From assembly GCA_016081115.2 (NCBI GenBank), contig CM071928.1:59031950-59095949 (forward strand): DNA of 64,000 bases. Reading direction: 5' to 3'. Positions within the stretch are counted from its first letter, which is position 1. Each line of letters opens with the position of its first letter. This document shows positions 1 to 11,625 of this stretch, in pieces. This DNA comes from Rehmannia glutinosa. Taxonomy: Eukaryota; Streptophyta; Magnoliopsida; Lamiales; Orobanchaceae. The notes under the pieces are model-generated. The model was not told the origin of the DNA, did no database searches, and saw only the letters and a program-made list of their open reading frames with translations. Both the position numbers and the translations under genes were made by a program.

Positions 1-322
1 AGACAGAAGTGTTGTCCAATTTTTATCGAAAATAAACTTCAAGAAATACTTCGAAAAATTAGTAAAAATATTTTAGATCGATCGGGAGTATTTGGACAAC
101 ATTTTGAAACATTGTTTTGGTGTAAAAATACATTAACACAAAATCATCAAAAGTGTTGTCCAATTTTATGTCGAAAATAAACTTCAAGAAATACTACGAA
201 AAATTAGTAAAAATATTTTAAATCATTTAGGAGTATTTGGACACCATTTAGAAACATTGTTTTGGTGTAAAAACACATTAAAACAAAATCATCAAAATCA
301 TGATAAAAACATTTATCTAACA
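1..322 (-). repeat. Element D 3' LTR, partial
   Basis: The end TATCTAACA is followed at once by the C-rich tract, which reads on the minus strand as purine tract plus TGTTAGATA, the usual start of a copia LTR. A 144-bp unit is tandemly duplicated (starts near 7 and 151). The same duplication is in the 5' LTR (5467 and 5611) but absent from element A, so it predates insertion of D. Confidence 0.8.
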
Positions 323-342
323 AACTCCCCCTTTTTTATGAT
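323..342 (-). other. Polypurine tract of element D (complement)
   Basis: AACTCCCCCTTTTTT on the plus strand is AAAAAAGGGGGAGTT on the minus strand, directly abutting the LTR start. It is the expected primer site for plus-strand DNA synthesis. Elements A, B and C have the same tract in the same place. Confidence 0.75.
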
Positions 343-2096
343 TACAAACCAAAACAATTTAAAGAGGTCGATTTTGAAAACAAAACAATGTTTCCGATTA
401 AAAATAACTATCCGTTGAGAGCGACAACATTCCACGCATAATAATCACAAGGATGGGAGTAAAGATTTTCAAAACATTTTGCAAAAGCTCCCCCTATCAA
501 TATGCACAACAAGAGTACTATAGAAGGAATCAAACAAAAGTTAAAAGCTCAGCTTTTACAGTAGAAACTTGAAAATCATGAGCTTAAAAGCTCCCCCTGT
601 CAAAGAAACATCATTAGACATGTATATAAGTCCATAATACATCCAATGGACTAAGTATGATCCACAACTTTTGGCTTTTAGTAGCCACAGCTTATAGCTT
701 CTTTCGCGAGCTTATTTTAGATTCTTTGATTTAATGAGCTTATTTCATCTTTCTCCTCCTTTGGAATCATCAAAGAGAATGTTAGCACGATAAAAACATC
801 ATTCATTCATATCAAAGTGCGCAAGTCCTGGTCTCGGAAGAGATGCAGCATGACGCTACACTACACGCCAGTCTTTTTCACCAAATTATCGATTTATCGA
901 GCTATTGATCATTAAGCTTAAAATTATAAAAACAAATGAAAAAGTCGATAATATGATTTGTAAAAGCTCATTTGATTGGCAAAACATGATCTCTATAAAT
1001 ATATAAGACTTTTGAAATCGAGAGAATCATGTAGGCGATGAAATTGTCATTGAAACGTTTTATCAAGCACTTGGCGGGCGTCAAATAACAAATAAGATGA
1101 ATATAGCCCTTGTAAAAATAATCAAGCCAAATTTTTCATCACCAAAAGCAATTTTACAAATATCATCCAACAACAATCATCATACCCAACATAAGAATAT
1201 AAGAATTCCAACAAAGTATCAAAAATGAAGCACATTCTCAAGGGTTCAACCCAATTGAGATAAAGAAGAAATTAAACTTACCAATTAATCGGAGAAGTCG
1301 GGTATCATGGATGATATACCAATAGTATAAATTCAAAAGTATATAATTTACAAGAAAGAAATAATTTTGAGTGAATTGTGTGTGAAATTTGCAAAGGGGT
1401 TCGAGTTTGAAAAAGTAGAGCACAAAATGGCTAAGTATTGGACAGAACACATTTTAACTCTGAAATTGCTCTGGGCGATAGGTCCAAGGGGGGGTCGACC
1501 GGTCCAGGTATGGTTCGATCGGTCCCCCTCCCTCAGTCTGGTCCTGGAGCTCTTTTTTTGGTTCTGTCCGAATTTAGATACAAAAATTTGATTTTTCACC
1601 CCTAAGTTTTAAAAACAAACGAAATGCAGACATAGACCTCATTCAATATACATTATGCCTAAACAAGCTCGAAATGAGGTAAAAGACTCGGCGGTTAATG
1701 ATTAAAAACAAATGTCCGCGAGTTATCCTTGAGACGGAATTAAACACATCTCAATTTTTCGTTTAAGAAACGCAATCCCTTAGAAAAAAATATAGAATCT
1801 CAATATGTTTAGTTCTATTATGACGAACCGTATTTTGAGAAATTATTATCACCGGACTTGTTATCCCGAAAAATATGAACGTTTTAAAACTTTGGATAAA
1901 CAAGCCATAAGAAGTGCTTTCAAATATTTGAAAATTTCTTTTAACGACACTTTCATGAGATTCGTTGGGATTATGTTTGAAGTCGACCATATAGACATAA
2001 GGCATAAACAATGTCGAGTCTATGGGAATAATAAAAGTAGATAAACATACCTCGAATTTATTTGTCAACCAATATGCCTTTCTTATCTTTGTCTAA
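343..2096. other. Non-coding 3' interior of element D
   Basis: No convincing coding sequence. The stretch aligns by eye with 25463-27100 of element A, so it is a conserved untranslated interior between the pol remnant and the polypurine tract. At about 1490-1525 it has a cluster of GACCGGTC/GATCGGTC motifs like those in the LTR. Confidence 0.6.
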
Positions 2097-2350
2097 CTTG
2101 ATATTGGTTGTCATTGGTTCTTCCTTCTTCAATGTCGAACTTCTTCAAAAGTTCTTTTGTATACTTTGACTGTGAAATATAAATCCCTTCTTGGCATTGC
2201 TTAATTTGAAGTCCAAGGAAGAAGTTAAGCTCCCCCATCATACTCTTCTTGAATTCACCTTGAATTAACTTCTTCTTGACAATACCCTTGAGCTACTAAC
2301 CTTGCTTTGTTTCGAACAATATTGCCTTGGTCATCAAGCTTGTTCCAAAA
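2097..2350 (-). pseudogene. Two fused fragments of copia reverse transcriptase in element D
   Basis: On the minus strand, about 2345-2255 encodes residues matching the RT entry segment (NKARLVAQGY then QEE). This is followed at once by a frame carrying MMGEL, FFLGLQ and SKYT from the far side of the RT palm. The central part with YVDD is deleted. Element A lacks the block altogether, so A and D carry different deletions of one pol ancestor. The product cannot be active. Confidence 0.7.
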
Positions 2351-3269
2351 TAAAAATAAAAAAAAGTTCCTGCAAAATCTTAGCAAAATATCTTGCACAA
2401 GATCATAGTAATATCGAATAATATGGACAATATTGATATAAACCATCATAGAAGTTGAACAAGTAGCACAAATTATGCTTTGTAAAAACCATCAAAAGTT
2501 TAATAAAACATGTAAGTTCTAATATGCTTATAGGAAGCTATATAAGGTCTCTTTTAAAATTTGAGAAATACAAGAGTATATAGTTGAAACTTCATTTATA
2601 AGAAGTATTTGAAAAAGAATTTTGACAAAGCAAACAAGAATAAGGACATGAATATGTGCAATCAAATGCATAATTTGAGAGGAGGATAAAAATCGAATGT
2701 TTTATCAAAACAAAATATAATCCTTTACAAGTCGTGGATAAAACAAGCTTTATCGAATAGTGTCTTTAAAAAATCGAAAAATCCTTTAAATGGCACTTGT
2801 ATGAGATTCTTTGAAATAGCTTGGAAAGCAAGCACACAAACATACGGCGTGAACAATATCGAGTGAGAGTAAGAATAACACAAGTGAGCATACCTCGATA
2901 GTTTGTGTCTTTCTTAACAAATTATGAGTAGATAACCTTTGATGGATATATATATATATATATATATATATATCCTACACAATTCTTAAAAAAAAATCTT
3001 GAACAAAATATAATGATAAAAGTGTACGTAAAAACAATAAGAGATGTCACAAATATACTTATGCTATATAAATCCATAAGAGATAATAAACATATAAATT
3101 CATGTAAATTTAGAAAAGCAATATACAAGGTCTTCTTTTCAAAAGAGTTAAGAAAATAAGAGTATTTTGTGAAGACCTCAAAATTTAAAAAATATTTGAA
3201 AAATTGTTTTGACAATTTAAGCAAGAAATACAAGCATACATAATAATAAAATATTATGCGTATTTAAAT

Positions 3270-4370
3270 GAGAAGATACGGTTTACCAATTATGCCATTT
3301 CCATGGGTTGTGTCTTTCCCATTGTTGATGATGTCTTTCTCTTTGAAAATCATTTTGTTGATGATGGCTTCTTCGATTGCTCCATTTCCAAGGTTTGTTA
3401 CCTTCCCATTGTTGATAATATTTTCTTCTTGGAAATTCATTGTGATGATGTCTTCTTCTTTGATCAAATGAAACAGGCATTTGATGTCTTTTTGGCGGTA
3501 TGACTTTTCTTTGATTGTTGTTCCACCGAGTACCTAATATGATATTGTTTTGTGGTACCCTCAAGTGTAAGGGTCCTTCGAGTTTAATTAGAGCTTTTTC
3601 TAGCCGGCAAATATTTACCGCAATTGCCCTTTCAATTGAAACAAGTAATAATTTTAGGAGCATAATGACCAACATGATAGCTTCTAATTTTTCCCTTATA
3701 ACACTTTTCAAATTATCACAACCATGAACATCAAGTATTTTGGTCATTTTGTTGGTACTCAAATTGAACTTAGTTAAATCATTTTTCATGCAATTAATGA
3801 TCCGTATTCTTTTTCAATGCTTCTCACCTTATCAAGTGTGGTAGGTAACAAGAAAGATTCAATGAAGAATATTTTATTTTTCAAAATTTGACCATTTAAG
3901 GAGAGAATTTCATTTTCTTCAAAATCATTTTGCAAATCATCATGAAACTTTAAAAGAGATAGTGTGAGTCATTGTCTTCGTCTTTAAACATCGGGATGGA
4001 TTATCCATTTATTCCACATATTGAACCCGGATTTTGTAAATATCATTCCATTCTTTTGCTCCTTCCAAAATGCATAATGTTTGGAGCTTCTAATTTTTCC
4101 CACACTTCATGTGTGGCTTGTTGACCGTCGAGGTAAGTGAACAATGAAGATATTTAGAGTTTTCATTTAAGGAGAGAATGATCGTTTTCTCTTTAGCTCC
4201 TTGAGGACTTTAGATGTGTGAGTGTGGGATTATCCATTTATTCCATATATCGAACCCGCTCATTCCATTCTTTCCTTCCAAAATGCATAATGTTTGGAGC
4301 TTTAATACTTGTTGGTCGACTTGTAAGATCATTCGTGGCCAGATCGTCTCGATAATCTTGCCAAAGAGTT
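3270..4370 (-). pseudogene. gag remnant of element D, internally duplicated
   Basis: This corresponds to the gag 3' half of element A (27525-28236 plus 42263-43327) but is heavily decayed. The second zinc knuckle is broken by a stop where A reads CFYCGKKGH. The segment 3288-3380 is tandemly repeated at 3381-3470; in the longest frame this gives two QQWE...PWKW units. A second duplication pairs about 3986-4100 with 4225-4305 (both contain AAAATGCATAATGTTTGGAG). The primer site is lost at the junction with the LTR. Confidence 0.6.
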
Positions 4371-5049
4371 TGAGGGGGATAAATAGATTATGCCCATTTT
4401 CTTGATTAAGCCCACTTTTTCAAATGAGATAAGCAAAGACAAGAATGGAAGTATGGGAAGTAAATAACACATGTTGATTTAAAGAGCTTCACCCCATCAA
4501 GGGACTATGTGCTCTACCACCCCAGTATATCCGGGATGGGTTTCGAAAAAAGAAAAATAATTTTATTAATAATTACCACAATTATTACAACATCACCTTA
4601 CAACACCTCTTTGGAGGTTACCACAATCTCCCTTGAAGATTACCACAATCTTCCTGCAACGGCACCTTGTGAAGATCACCACAATCTTCCAACTTGAAAA
4701 CACCAAATTCTTCAACACCTCAAAGAGCACCAAACTCTTCAACAAGAAGATTACCACAATCTTCTTACACCTAAGACCTAAGATCACCTAAGTGTATCTT
4801 CTTGTTGAAGAGTTTGGATATCTTGTGTTGACTGATGAACCCAAATTCAAGATTAAAACTCGATAATGAATTATACAAAACTTTTAGTGCAAGTGTAATC
4901 AAGAATTAAGCCTAGACCTCAAGATGTGAAAGTGAAAGACCTTAGGCTATTACAACAAGAATATTGAAATTGAAGAACAAAAGTGTTTGCTTGAATGTAT
5001 CTTGTTGTGTTGTAGTATTCTCTCTTTTTGTGTTACTTCAATTCTTCAT

Positions 5050-5059
5050 CTATTTATAG
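5050..5059 (-). promoter_or_regulatory. LTR TATA box, element D
   Basis: The minus strand reads CTATAAATAG. The same box lies at the equivalent place in both LTRs of element A (24837-24846 and 58223-58232), downstream of the ACCGGT cluster, as expected for the U3 promoter. Confidence 0.65.
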
Positions 5060-5213
5060 AAGATGTCTTGAACTTGATAGGCTCCTCCTAGGAGATTGAA
5101 ATCTGTAAAAAATAGCAAGACAATTGAAGAATATAGCTGTTAGAAATCAATACCATAAATTGGGAAAAAGTTGTCTGCTGCACAACGGTTAGAATTTGTT
5201 GTCAAAACGGTAT

Positions 5214-5452
5214 GGCGACCGGTCGCGCACTAATACAAAAATGAAACTCAAACAGCAAAAATCCACACGGGGACCTGTCCAGGGGGGTTAGACCGGTCGA
5301 CATTGGGTCCGACCGGTCGCCCTACCCTTGGACCGGTCCACCCTCACAAAATTTCAATTATCGAGTTTTCTGTAATGTTCTCAGACACCGGTCTCCCTTT
5401 GCGCGACTGGTCGACATCTTTCAGACACAGGTTTTCCTATAGGGCGAACGGT
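5214..5452. promoter_or_regulatory. Cluster of ACCGGT palindromes in U3 of element D
   Basis: At least five ACCGGT cores, mostly as GACCGGTC, lie in 240 bp, with decayed variants (GACTGGTC, GAACGGTT). They sit upstream of the TATA box in transcription order. Element A's left LTR has the same cluster at 25013-25258. They could be activator sites; no factor is identifiable from sequence. Confidence 0.5.
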
Positions 5453-5782
5453 TGAACACGAGACAGAAGTGTTGACCAATTTTTATCGAAAATAAACTTC
5501 AAGAAATACTCCAAAAAATTAGTAAAAACATTTTAGATTGATCAGGAGTATTTGGACAACATTTAGAAACATTATTTTGGTGTAAAAACACAATAACACA
5601 AAATCATCAAAAGTGTTGTCCAATTTTTTGTCGAAAATAAACTTCAAGAAATACTCCAAAAAATTAGTAAAAATATTTTAAATCATTTAGGAGTATTTGG
5701 ACAATATTTAGAAACGTGGTTTTGGTGTAAAAACACATTAAAATAAAATCATCAAAATCATGACAAAAACATCTATCTAACA

Positions 5783-6543
5783 GGTGGGGTCATATTTCTC
5801 TCTCACATAAAATACATTTTCTTTATTATCAGATTTTTAACACAAGTTGTAGTTTTATTAAAATAAATTCAGAATTTTTATAAAATCGTTTAGTATAAAA
5901 AAATAACTTTTTGAATATAACTTTGAGTTTTATTATTTTATAATTTTAATATTTTTTAAATAAATGGCAAATGTTTTAAAAAAGAAAGTGTAGTTTTTTT
6001 TTTGAAAATTTTCATATTTAATTTTTTTTAATTATTTGATTTTAAAATAACTTTGATTCTTTTTTTTGTTTTTTTAAACTAATTATCGTGTTTATTATAT
6101 GTTTAAAATAATATTTATAATGTGTTACATTATAACAAATTATAACCTTATAATATAACGTGTTATAATGTAACGCGTTATAACATATAACACGTTATAA
6201 TATATAATGTGTTATATATAACGTGTTATAATGTAACACGTTAGAATATATATAACAAGTTATAATATATAACGTGTTATAGTATAACACGTTATAACGT
6301 ATATTGTTATCCTATAACGTGTTATATATTATAACGTGTTATATGTAAAACGTTATAATATATATAACATGTTATAATATATAACGTATTAGAGTATAAC
6401 AATATATAACGTGTTATTGTATAACACGTTATAATATATAATGTGTTATAATGTAACACGTTATAATATATATAACACGTTATAATGTAACACGTTATAA
6501 TATATATAACATGTTATAATGTAACACGCTATAATATAATGTG

Positions 6544-6582
<39 letters not shown>

Positions 6583-6985
6583 CACGTTATAATATATAAT
6601 GTGTTATAGTATAACACGTTATACTGTTATAATTTAACACGTTATAATATAACACGTATAATATAACGTGTTATAATGAAATACGTTATACTATAATGTG
6701 TTATAATTTAACACGTTATAATATGACGTGTTTTAATGTAGCACCTTATAATATATAACGTGTTATAATATAACATGTTGTAATGTAACACATTATAAAC
6801 TGAAAAATTTTGGTTAAGTAAAAAGTGAAAGTGAAAGTAAAAGAGAATAGAGAAAGTGAAAGTAAAGAGTTAAATTAGGGGCATTTCGGTCAATTAGATA
6901 TAAAAATAGTGTTTTTAAAAAAGTGGGTAGAAAAGAGTTTTCTCTATCAAAAGTGGCTATTTAAATTTTTTTCCTTATTTATGTT
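5783..6985. mobile_element. MULE-like non-autonomous element, copy 1
   Basis: The right end (about 6884-6985) has GGGGCATTTCGGTCAATTAG and GTGGGTAGAAAAGAG. It matches both the right end (21040-21147) and, inverted, the left end (19380-19500) of copy 2. The core 5990-6110 (TTTCATATTTAATTTTT, ATAACTTTGATTC, AATTATCGTG) matches 20281-20400 in copy 2. The left edge abuts element D and is uncertain. No coding sequence. Confidence 0.55.
6115..6795. repeat. Palindromic AT-rich satellite array (AACGTGTTATAACACGTT type)
   Basis: About 680 bp consists almost wholly of ATAACGTGTTATAA and TAACACGTTATAA permutations, plus a (TA)n run at 6547-6581. The units are self-complementary, so either strand can fold into many hairpins. 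It occupies the interior of MULE-like copy 1. Confidence 0.85.
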
Positions 6986-7185
6986 TCCCACTATAAGAAA
7001 CAAGTTTAATTGAAAAATAGATACAATAAGATTCGATGGAGCCATCTTTTCCAACTAATTGTTGTATTCTTTCACACCGGATGGGTATATTTTGTTATAT
7101 TGTACAGAACATGATTTCCAAGATGGGGTTGTACTATCCGAATTTAAATGAAATTATTGTGACGTTTTTAATTAACACAAAAATC

Positions 7186-7345
7186 TGTGTGAGACGGTCT
7201 CATGGATATAATCAATGAGACAAATCCGATATTTAAATAGAATATTGATCTAAACCCGTATCCATGAAAAGAATCCATATATTTTTGTCTGTGTTTATGA
7301 TATGTCTCATGAACTTAGATCCATGAGACGGTCTCATATAAGACC
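7186..7345. mobile_element. MITE with GAGAC(G/C)GTCTCATGGAT terminal inverted repeats
   Basis: The left end GTGTGAGACGGTCTCATGGA is repeated inverted at the right end (ATCCATGAGACGGTCTCAT). The element is about 160 bp with no coding capacity. The family affiliation is not determined. The preceding 6986-7185 holds nothing recognisable. Confidence 0.6.
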
Positions 7346-8239
7346 TCCTCTTTAATTTTTATGGTAAGAAAGGTTTTTTACTTAAAAACAGAACTTTATC
7401 GATCACATTTCACATTAAATACTTAATCAAATAACAAAATTTCATGGGATAAGTAAAAAACAAAATCATGTTGATGAGAAATAGCCAATTATTAAGTGAT
7501 CTAAAATAACACAAAACGAATTCATTTATTTCTTAGACAGATCATAAATCATAAAACCACTAAAATTCTAAAATTCCTTTTTTGATCAGGTTTTCTTAAA
7601 GTGGGCAGCCAGGATAAATATTTGCAAAATTGAATAGTTCTAAAGCCTTGGGGTCCAAGACGGCCTTGACAAGTACATCTAAGCATTTTTTCTTAGGTAA
7701 CAGTCAAACATATCAAATTGTGACAAGATTAATGAAATATAGATTGGGTTTCGCGATTCCGGGATGGGCAAATGCAGTGGAAATTAAAAATTTATGTAAA
7801 AGTAAACATGCATATAATAATTTACATCTAATCCCGTTATTCAATGCGAATTTTCGGATGGCGTTACAAATCACCCTTTAATAAAACTGAAGTTGCAAAA
7901 CCATACCTTTTGCGAAAACTCCTTTTCTCACGTAGCACGAGTTAGAAAGAATCTGAATTCCTACTAGCAGGGTGAATCCTCGCAATCTTTCTTCAACGCC
8001 TCGATCGCACGAACAGTTCGCCTTAAGAATCCAAGCGTAAGATAGTCCACACGAACAGATACAAGTAGAATTTCGCTAGCAATTCTACTTGATCTGATGT
8101 ATAAAAAAATAAGCATTGGGATTTACACATGAAAGTACTTCACAATCATGACCACCAAAAAATCGACCTCAAGGCAAAAAAATAGACCTAAGGGAATCAA
8201 CCTCAAGGGAGAGAGAAGAGGCGTCCTTTTTTAATGAGA
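7346..8239 (-). repeat. LTR-like non-coding DNA, left part
   Basis: No coding frame is supported; the 83-residue frame at 7630-7881 has no recognisable content. Read on the minus strand, 8239 to about 7860 looks like retroelement R/U5 or leader sequence. A hairpin lies at 8064-8089 (AGTAGAATT...AATTCTACT) and a donor-like AAAAG|GTATGG at about 7900. It would be continuous with 11626 onward if the Helitron is removed. This is inference. Confidence 0.3.
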
Positions 8240-8266
8240 CTAGTAATTCACCTCGTGCGTTGCACG
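8240..8266 (-). other. Helitron 3' terminal hairpin and CTAG
   Basis: On the plus strand this is CTAG, ten bases, then CGTGCGTTGCACG (8254-8266), a five-pair stem with a GTT loop. The host dinucleotide would be A/T, as Helitrons require. Confidence 0.65.
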
Positions 8267-8440
8267 TATATTTGTATTTTAATATTATTGGTTTATAATA
8301 TCTATTAACATGAACTGATATTTATTACTTTATTTTAATAGTAATATTCGTATAAGGTTAATTATATGATTGATTTTACAGGATAATTGTAGTATTGATT
8401 GATCATGTCAATTACTTAACGTCAATTTGATTAGTTTTAT

Positions 8441-9975
8441 TAATCTCATACCAACATATGAAAGAGATATGTACAGTTTTCAAACAATCAAATATTTGTT
8501 ACCATTTTTAGTTTTGTAAATATTTTAATTAGTTGTTTTTCTTAACTAAGGTAATATATTGTTGTCCAATCATAAACTTGTGCACCCTTTGAAATAAAAA
8601 AAAAACTCCCATTGACTATTATTGTCTTTTTTAAGTTAATACATTTTTTAAATTGACAAATCTTTAATCATAAGTTACGATTTTCTTAATTTTTGTTAAA
8701 CTTCTTGTCAATTATCCATTGTGTGTAGCATAGTCAAATTCGATTGAAAAATATAAATAGATACTCTCAATTATTTTACCAAATGCTTTGTTTTAAAATT
8801 CTTTCAATCAATAGTTGATGGTATCTATAGATTAAATAAATACAATAATAAATAATTATTATATCTATGATAATGATTACAATCAATAAATTGATTGTAT
8901 AGGACAATTATATGATTGATTATAGAATTTTTATATTTTTAAATCTAAAAAAATATTACAATCATAACTGAAAAAATAATTGGCCAGTAATATATTTATG
9001 TTACTAAAGATTCTAGCCATTGATCAAAGTACCACTAATTTGGGATAACTCCAAAACATGCATTGGTTAGGATAATATTTGGATTGATTTGTCCAAAACT
9101 GTATCTTATTTTATATATTTTCTCTTTTTATTCTTTTTTATCTGATTGAGTTGCCTTAGTTATGTCATATATATACTAATTTTATTCGATATCAATTAGA
9201 GTTGTTAATTATTCTTAATTAAGCAAATTACCCGAATTTAACACCAACGTTGATCAGTGGATCAATTAGAAGATAATTTATTTTTCTAAACTGAACTTAA
9301 TTAGTATTTGTTCACACTTCTGAAAATACCAATATTTCAAAAACAAATATAATAAACAAAATTTTGCAACAACAATTGAATCAATATGAAATAAAAATCC
9401 AGATATTCCTTCAAAAGCATGATATAAAAATCAAACATATTATTAATAATAATTTTTTTTCAAAATCATCCATGAAATTTGGCAGCAGAAAAAAAATATT
9501 TCAATCAATATATGAAAGAGATATATACAATACTTCCGAGCAATAAATATTTGTTACCATTTTGAGTTTTATAAATCTCTCAATCAATTGTTTTTCTTAA
9601 GCTAATACATTGTTGTCCAATTATACAATTATACTCACTTGTAAATTGGAAAAAATGCCCCATTGACCAATTACTGTCTTTTTTTTATTAAAAAGTAATA
9701 CATTATAAATTTTCTAGATTAATAAATCTTTAATCTTAAAGTGCAATTTTCTCATTTTTTCAAGATTAATAAAATATTAATAGATATTATCTATGGATAA
9801 AAGTACAATTAGATACTGCCAATTGTTTTACCAATACTCAATTTTAAAAAAATTCCAATCAATAGTTCGTTGTATCTGTAAGAGTGATTAGAAAAATAAT
9901 AAATATTTATTGTATCTGTAGGATTAAATATCATCAATTTATTAATTGTATACAATAATCATAATATTGGCAACC
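8441..9975. repeat. Diverged direct duplication inside the Helitron
   Basis: The segment 8441-8990 recurs at about 9490-9975. Shared blocks include TATGAAAGAGATAT, ATATTTGTTACCATTTT, TTGTTTTTCTTAA, ACATTGTTGTCCAATTA-like and CAATCAATAGTT. Spacing is about 1.05 kb with many differences, so the duplication is old. No coding frame is present. Confidence 0.6.
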
Positions 9976-10006
9976 ACGTTGCATGAAAATCTTGGATTAC
10001 TCTTAC

Positions 10007-10175
10007 TTTAATTCGACGCAATATTGTTTTCCATTATGCCTTATAATTGCATCATTTTGTTCTTTGTGTGTACCTTTGATAAAATCGTTCCAAAACTTCA
10101 TAGGTATAGGCTGTTGATAAAAAAAAATATTAACAAAAAAATTTCACCACTAAATAAACATAAGATATCGCGAGC

Positions 10176-10218
<43 letters not shown>

Positions 10219-11246
10219 TAAATACTTACCCAGCGAGGTTTCTTTATATGTGACTTTGAGAGAATCAATCGAAAAGTCGGATTCTCAACAACAACCACCT
10301 TAATGTCATCATCGTCAGATCATCGCTGCATGTTGCACACGTATTAATTAAATCAATCAACTAACAAATTAATTTATAATTAAAAAATAATATCACATAT
10401 ATATATATATGATTTAAACTATAATATATTACATCAGCTGATATCAAATATATGTATAGTCGGGTACACATCGATTCTCTCACATGAATCATCATTAAAA
10501 AATATTGACATGTCAAAAACGTGATTGACACGATAAGAGAAAATTAACACTTCACCATCTGAAATTTCGTTATCATGGACGAATTTGCTCCATCCATCCG
10601 TAAAATAGAACGTGTCATAGGGGCTGACCATTTTGATCGTCCAAGTGTATCCGTTCACATTATGCATGTCACAATTTAATGGTGTAAGACCATTAAATTG
10701 ATCATTTAAATTGCATGGAAGACGTTGACATAAAAAATTTAATGTAATTGCAATTTGTAATGAATATCTAATTGAACAATATAAGAAATCATTACAATAA
10801 GTAGATAGAAGTGTATTGCCGAATCAAAGCTATAATAATAATAACCAAAAAAAAATATTGTCGAATCAAAATAAAACAATAATTGCCGAATCAAAACTAT
10901 AAAACTAATAACCAAAAAAAAAATATTGGCAGTGATAGAAGTTTATATATATGAACAGAAAATATATGTTGACACAAAAAATGGTGATACAAAATAACAG
11001 AAAATATGTTAGTATGAGGAATAATAAAAAACATAAACAAATCTTACAAAAAACAACTTAAAAAAATATACAACAAAACTATCAAGAATAATCAAAAAAG
11101 AAACTCACCAAATATTGTCCATACATATCTACGATATAGTTTATATAAAAACTCTTGTTCATTGCAGAATTCGAGTTCAATACTGTCAATGTTGGCGGAA
11201 CACTTGATGAAAACGAAAATAGAGAGGAACGTGAAGATGAAGCCAT
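10007..11246 (-). pseudogene. B3 (REM-type) DNA-binding protein gene fragment, two B3 domains, truncated
   Basis: Four minus-strand exon-like blocks. Exon 1 (11246-11109) starts ATGGCTTCATCT and ends at G|GTGAGT. Exon 2 (about 10733-10437) encodes the rest of a first B3 domain (GYTWTIKM, FTDGWSKFV, GEVLIFSYR). Exon 3 (10325-10230) begins a second B3 domain (NPTFRLIL) between CAG and GTAAGT. Exon 4 (10110-10007) follows a CAACAG acceptor in phase with PIPMKFWNDF and ends at GTAAGA. The final B3 part (GW..F motif) is missing. Exon 3 has an in-frame TGA just after its acceptor, and exon 2's acceptor is unclear. In plants such proteins are nuclear transcription factors; this copy is probably dead, captured by the Helitron. 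Confidence 0.75.
10177..10215. repeat. (TA)n microsatellite within a B3 intron
   Basis: About 19 TA units lie between exons 3 and 4. Other (TA)n runs are at 2945-2973, 6547-6581, 11935-11952, 24008-24030 and 63578-63608. Confidence 0.9.
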
Positions 11247-11625
11247 ATTTAGGATCAACAATATCAAAGTATTTCTCTAATGCTATATAAATAATAAGCT
11301 GCCAAAAAAATCTCTGAACACAAGATCTATTGTTAATTCAATGATGAAAGATACATAAAATCATAATTCGACTATTTTAACTATTATTAAACAATTTAGA
11401 AATGTTTGAATAGTCATCAGTATTTAAAACTTGATTAATTAATAATATATTGTACAAATGCGCATCGACACTATTGAAACAAATAAACAATATTATTTGA
11501 TGAAGATATAATGTATAGAATCAACACATCATTGTAATATATATTTAAGAAGAAGTGGCATATACTAATATCAATTATGATGAAATATTATTTATAATTT
11601 TTAAAATCCATATATTATATATAGA

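Larger units (their letters stand above)
1..5782 (-). mobile_element. Element D: defective Sirevirus-like Ty1/copia retrotransposon (left LTR truncated by window)
   Basis: This is a minus-strand LTR retrotransposon. On the plus strand it reads as the 3' LTR end (to 322), a C-rich polypurine-tract complement, about 4 kb of interior and the 5' LTR (about 4371-5782). LTR ends are recognised by matching 1-322 with 5461-5782 and with element A at 25264-25441. The interior holds only gag remnants and two short RT fragments, so it cannot be autonomous. RT residues (SMMGEL then FFLGLQ) are of the copia Sirevirus type. The 5' LTR start is damaged: interior gag sequence runs straight into LTR sequence near 4371. 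A left-side target duplication cannot be checked because the element leaves the window. Confidence 0.8.
4371..5782 (-). repeat. Element D 5' LTR (start damaged)
   Basis: It matches element A's left LTR (24108-25441) over its length, beginning with the GGGGGATAAATAGATTATGCC block and ending ATCTATCTAACA. It holds, in minus-strand transcription order, a duplicated U3, an ACCGGT cluster (5214-5452), a TATA box (5050-5059) and a downstream array of small inverted repeats (4632-4770). Confidence 0.75.
8240..11625 (-). mobile_element. Helitron (minus strand) carrying a captured B3 gene fragment
   Basis: The 3' terminus on the minus strand shows a CGTGC-AAC-GCACG hairpin, then 10 bases, then CTAG followed by host T: the standard Helitron 3' structure. 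The proposed 5' end at 11625 reads A|TCTATATATAATAT on the minus strand, with TC start and host A. Length is about 3.4 kb. It carries no Rep/helicase, so it is non-autonomous. The 3' end is well supported; the 5' end is a best guess. Confidence 0.55.

Noticed and set aside
2945..2973. (TA)n run as a regulatory TATA element
   Set aside because: Simple microsatellite with no promoter context; the LTR TATA boxes are elsewhere.
7630..7881. 83-codon open frame as a gene
   Set aside because: It lies in LTR-like DNA with no family motif or splice context.
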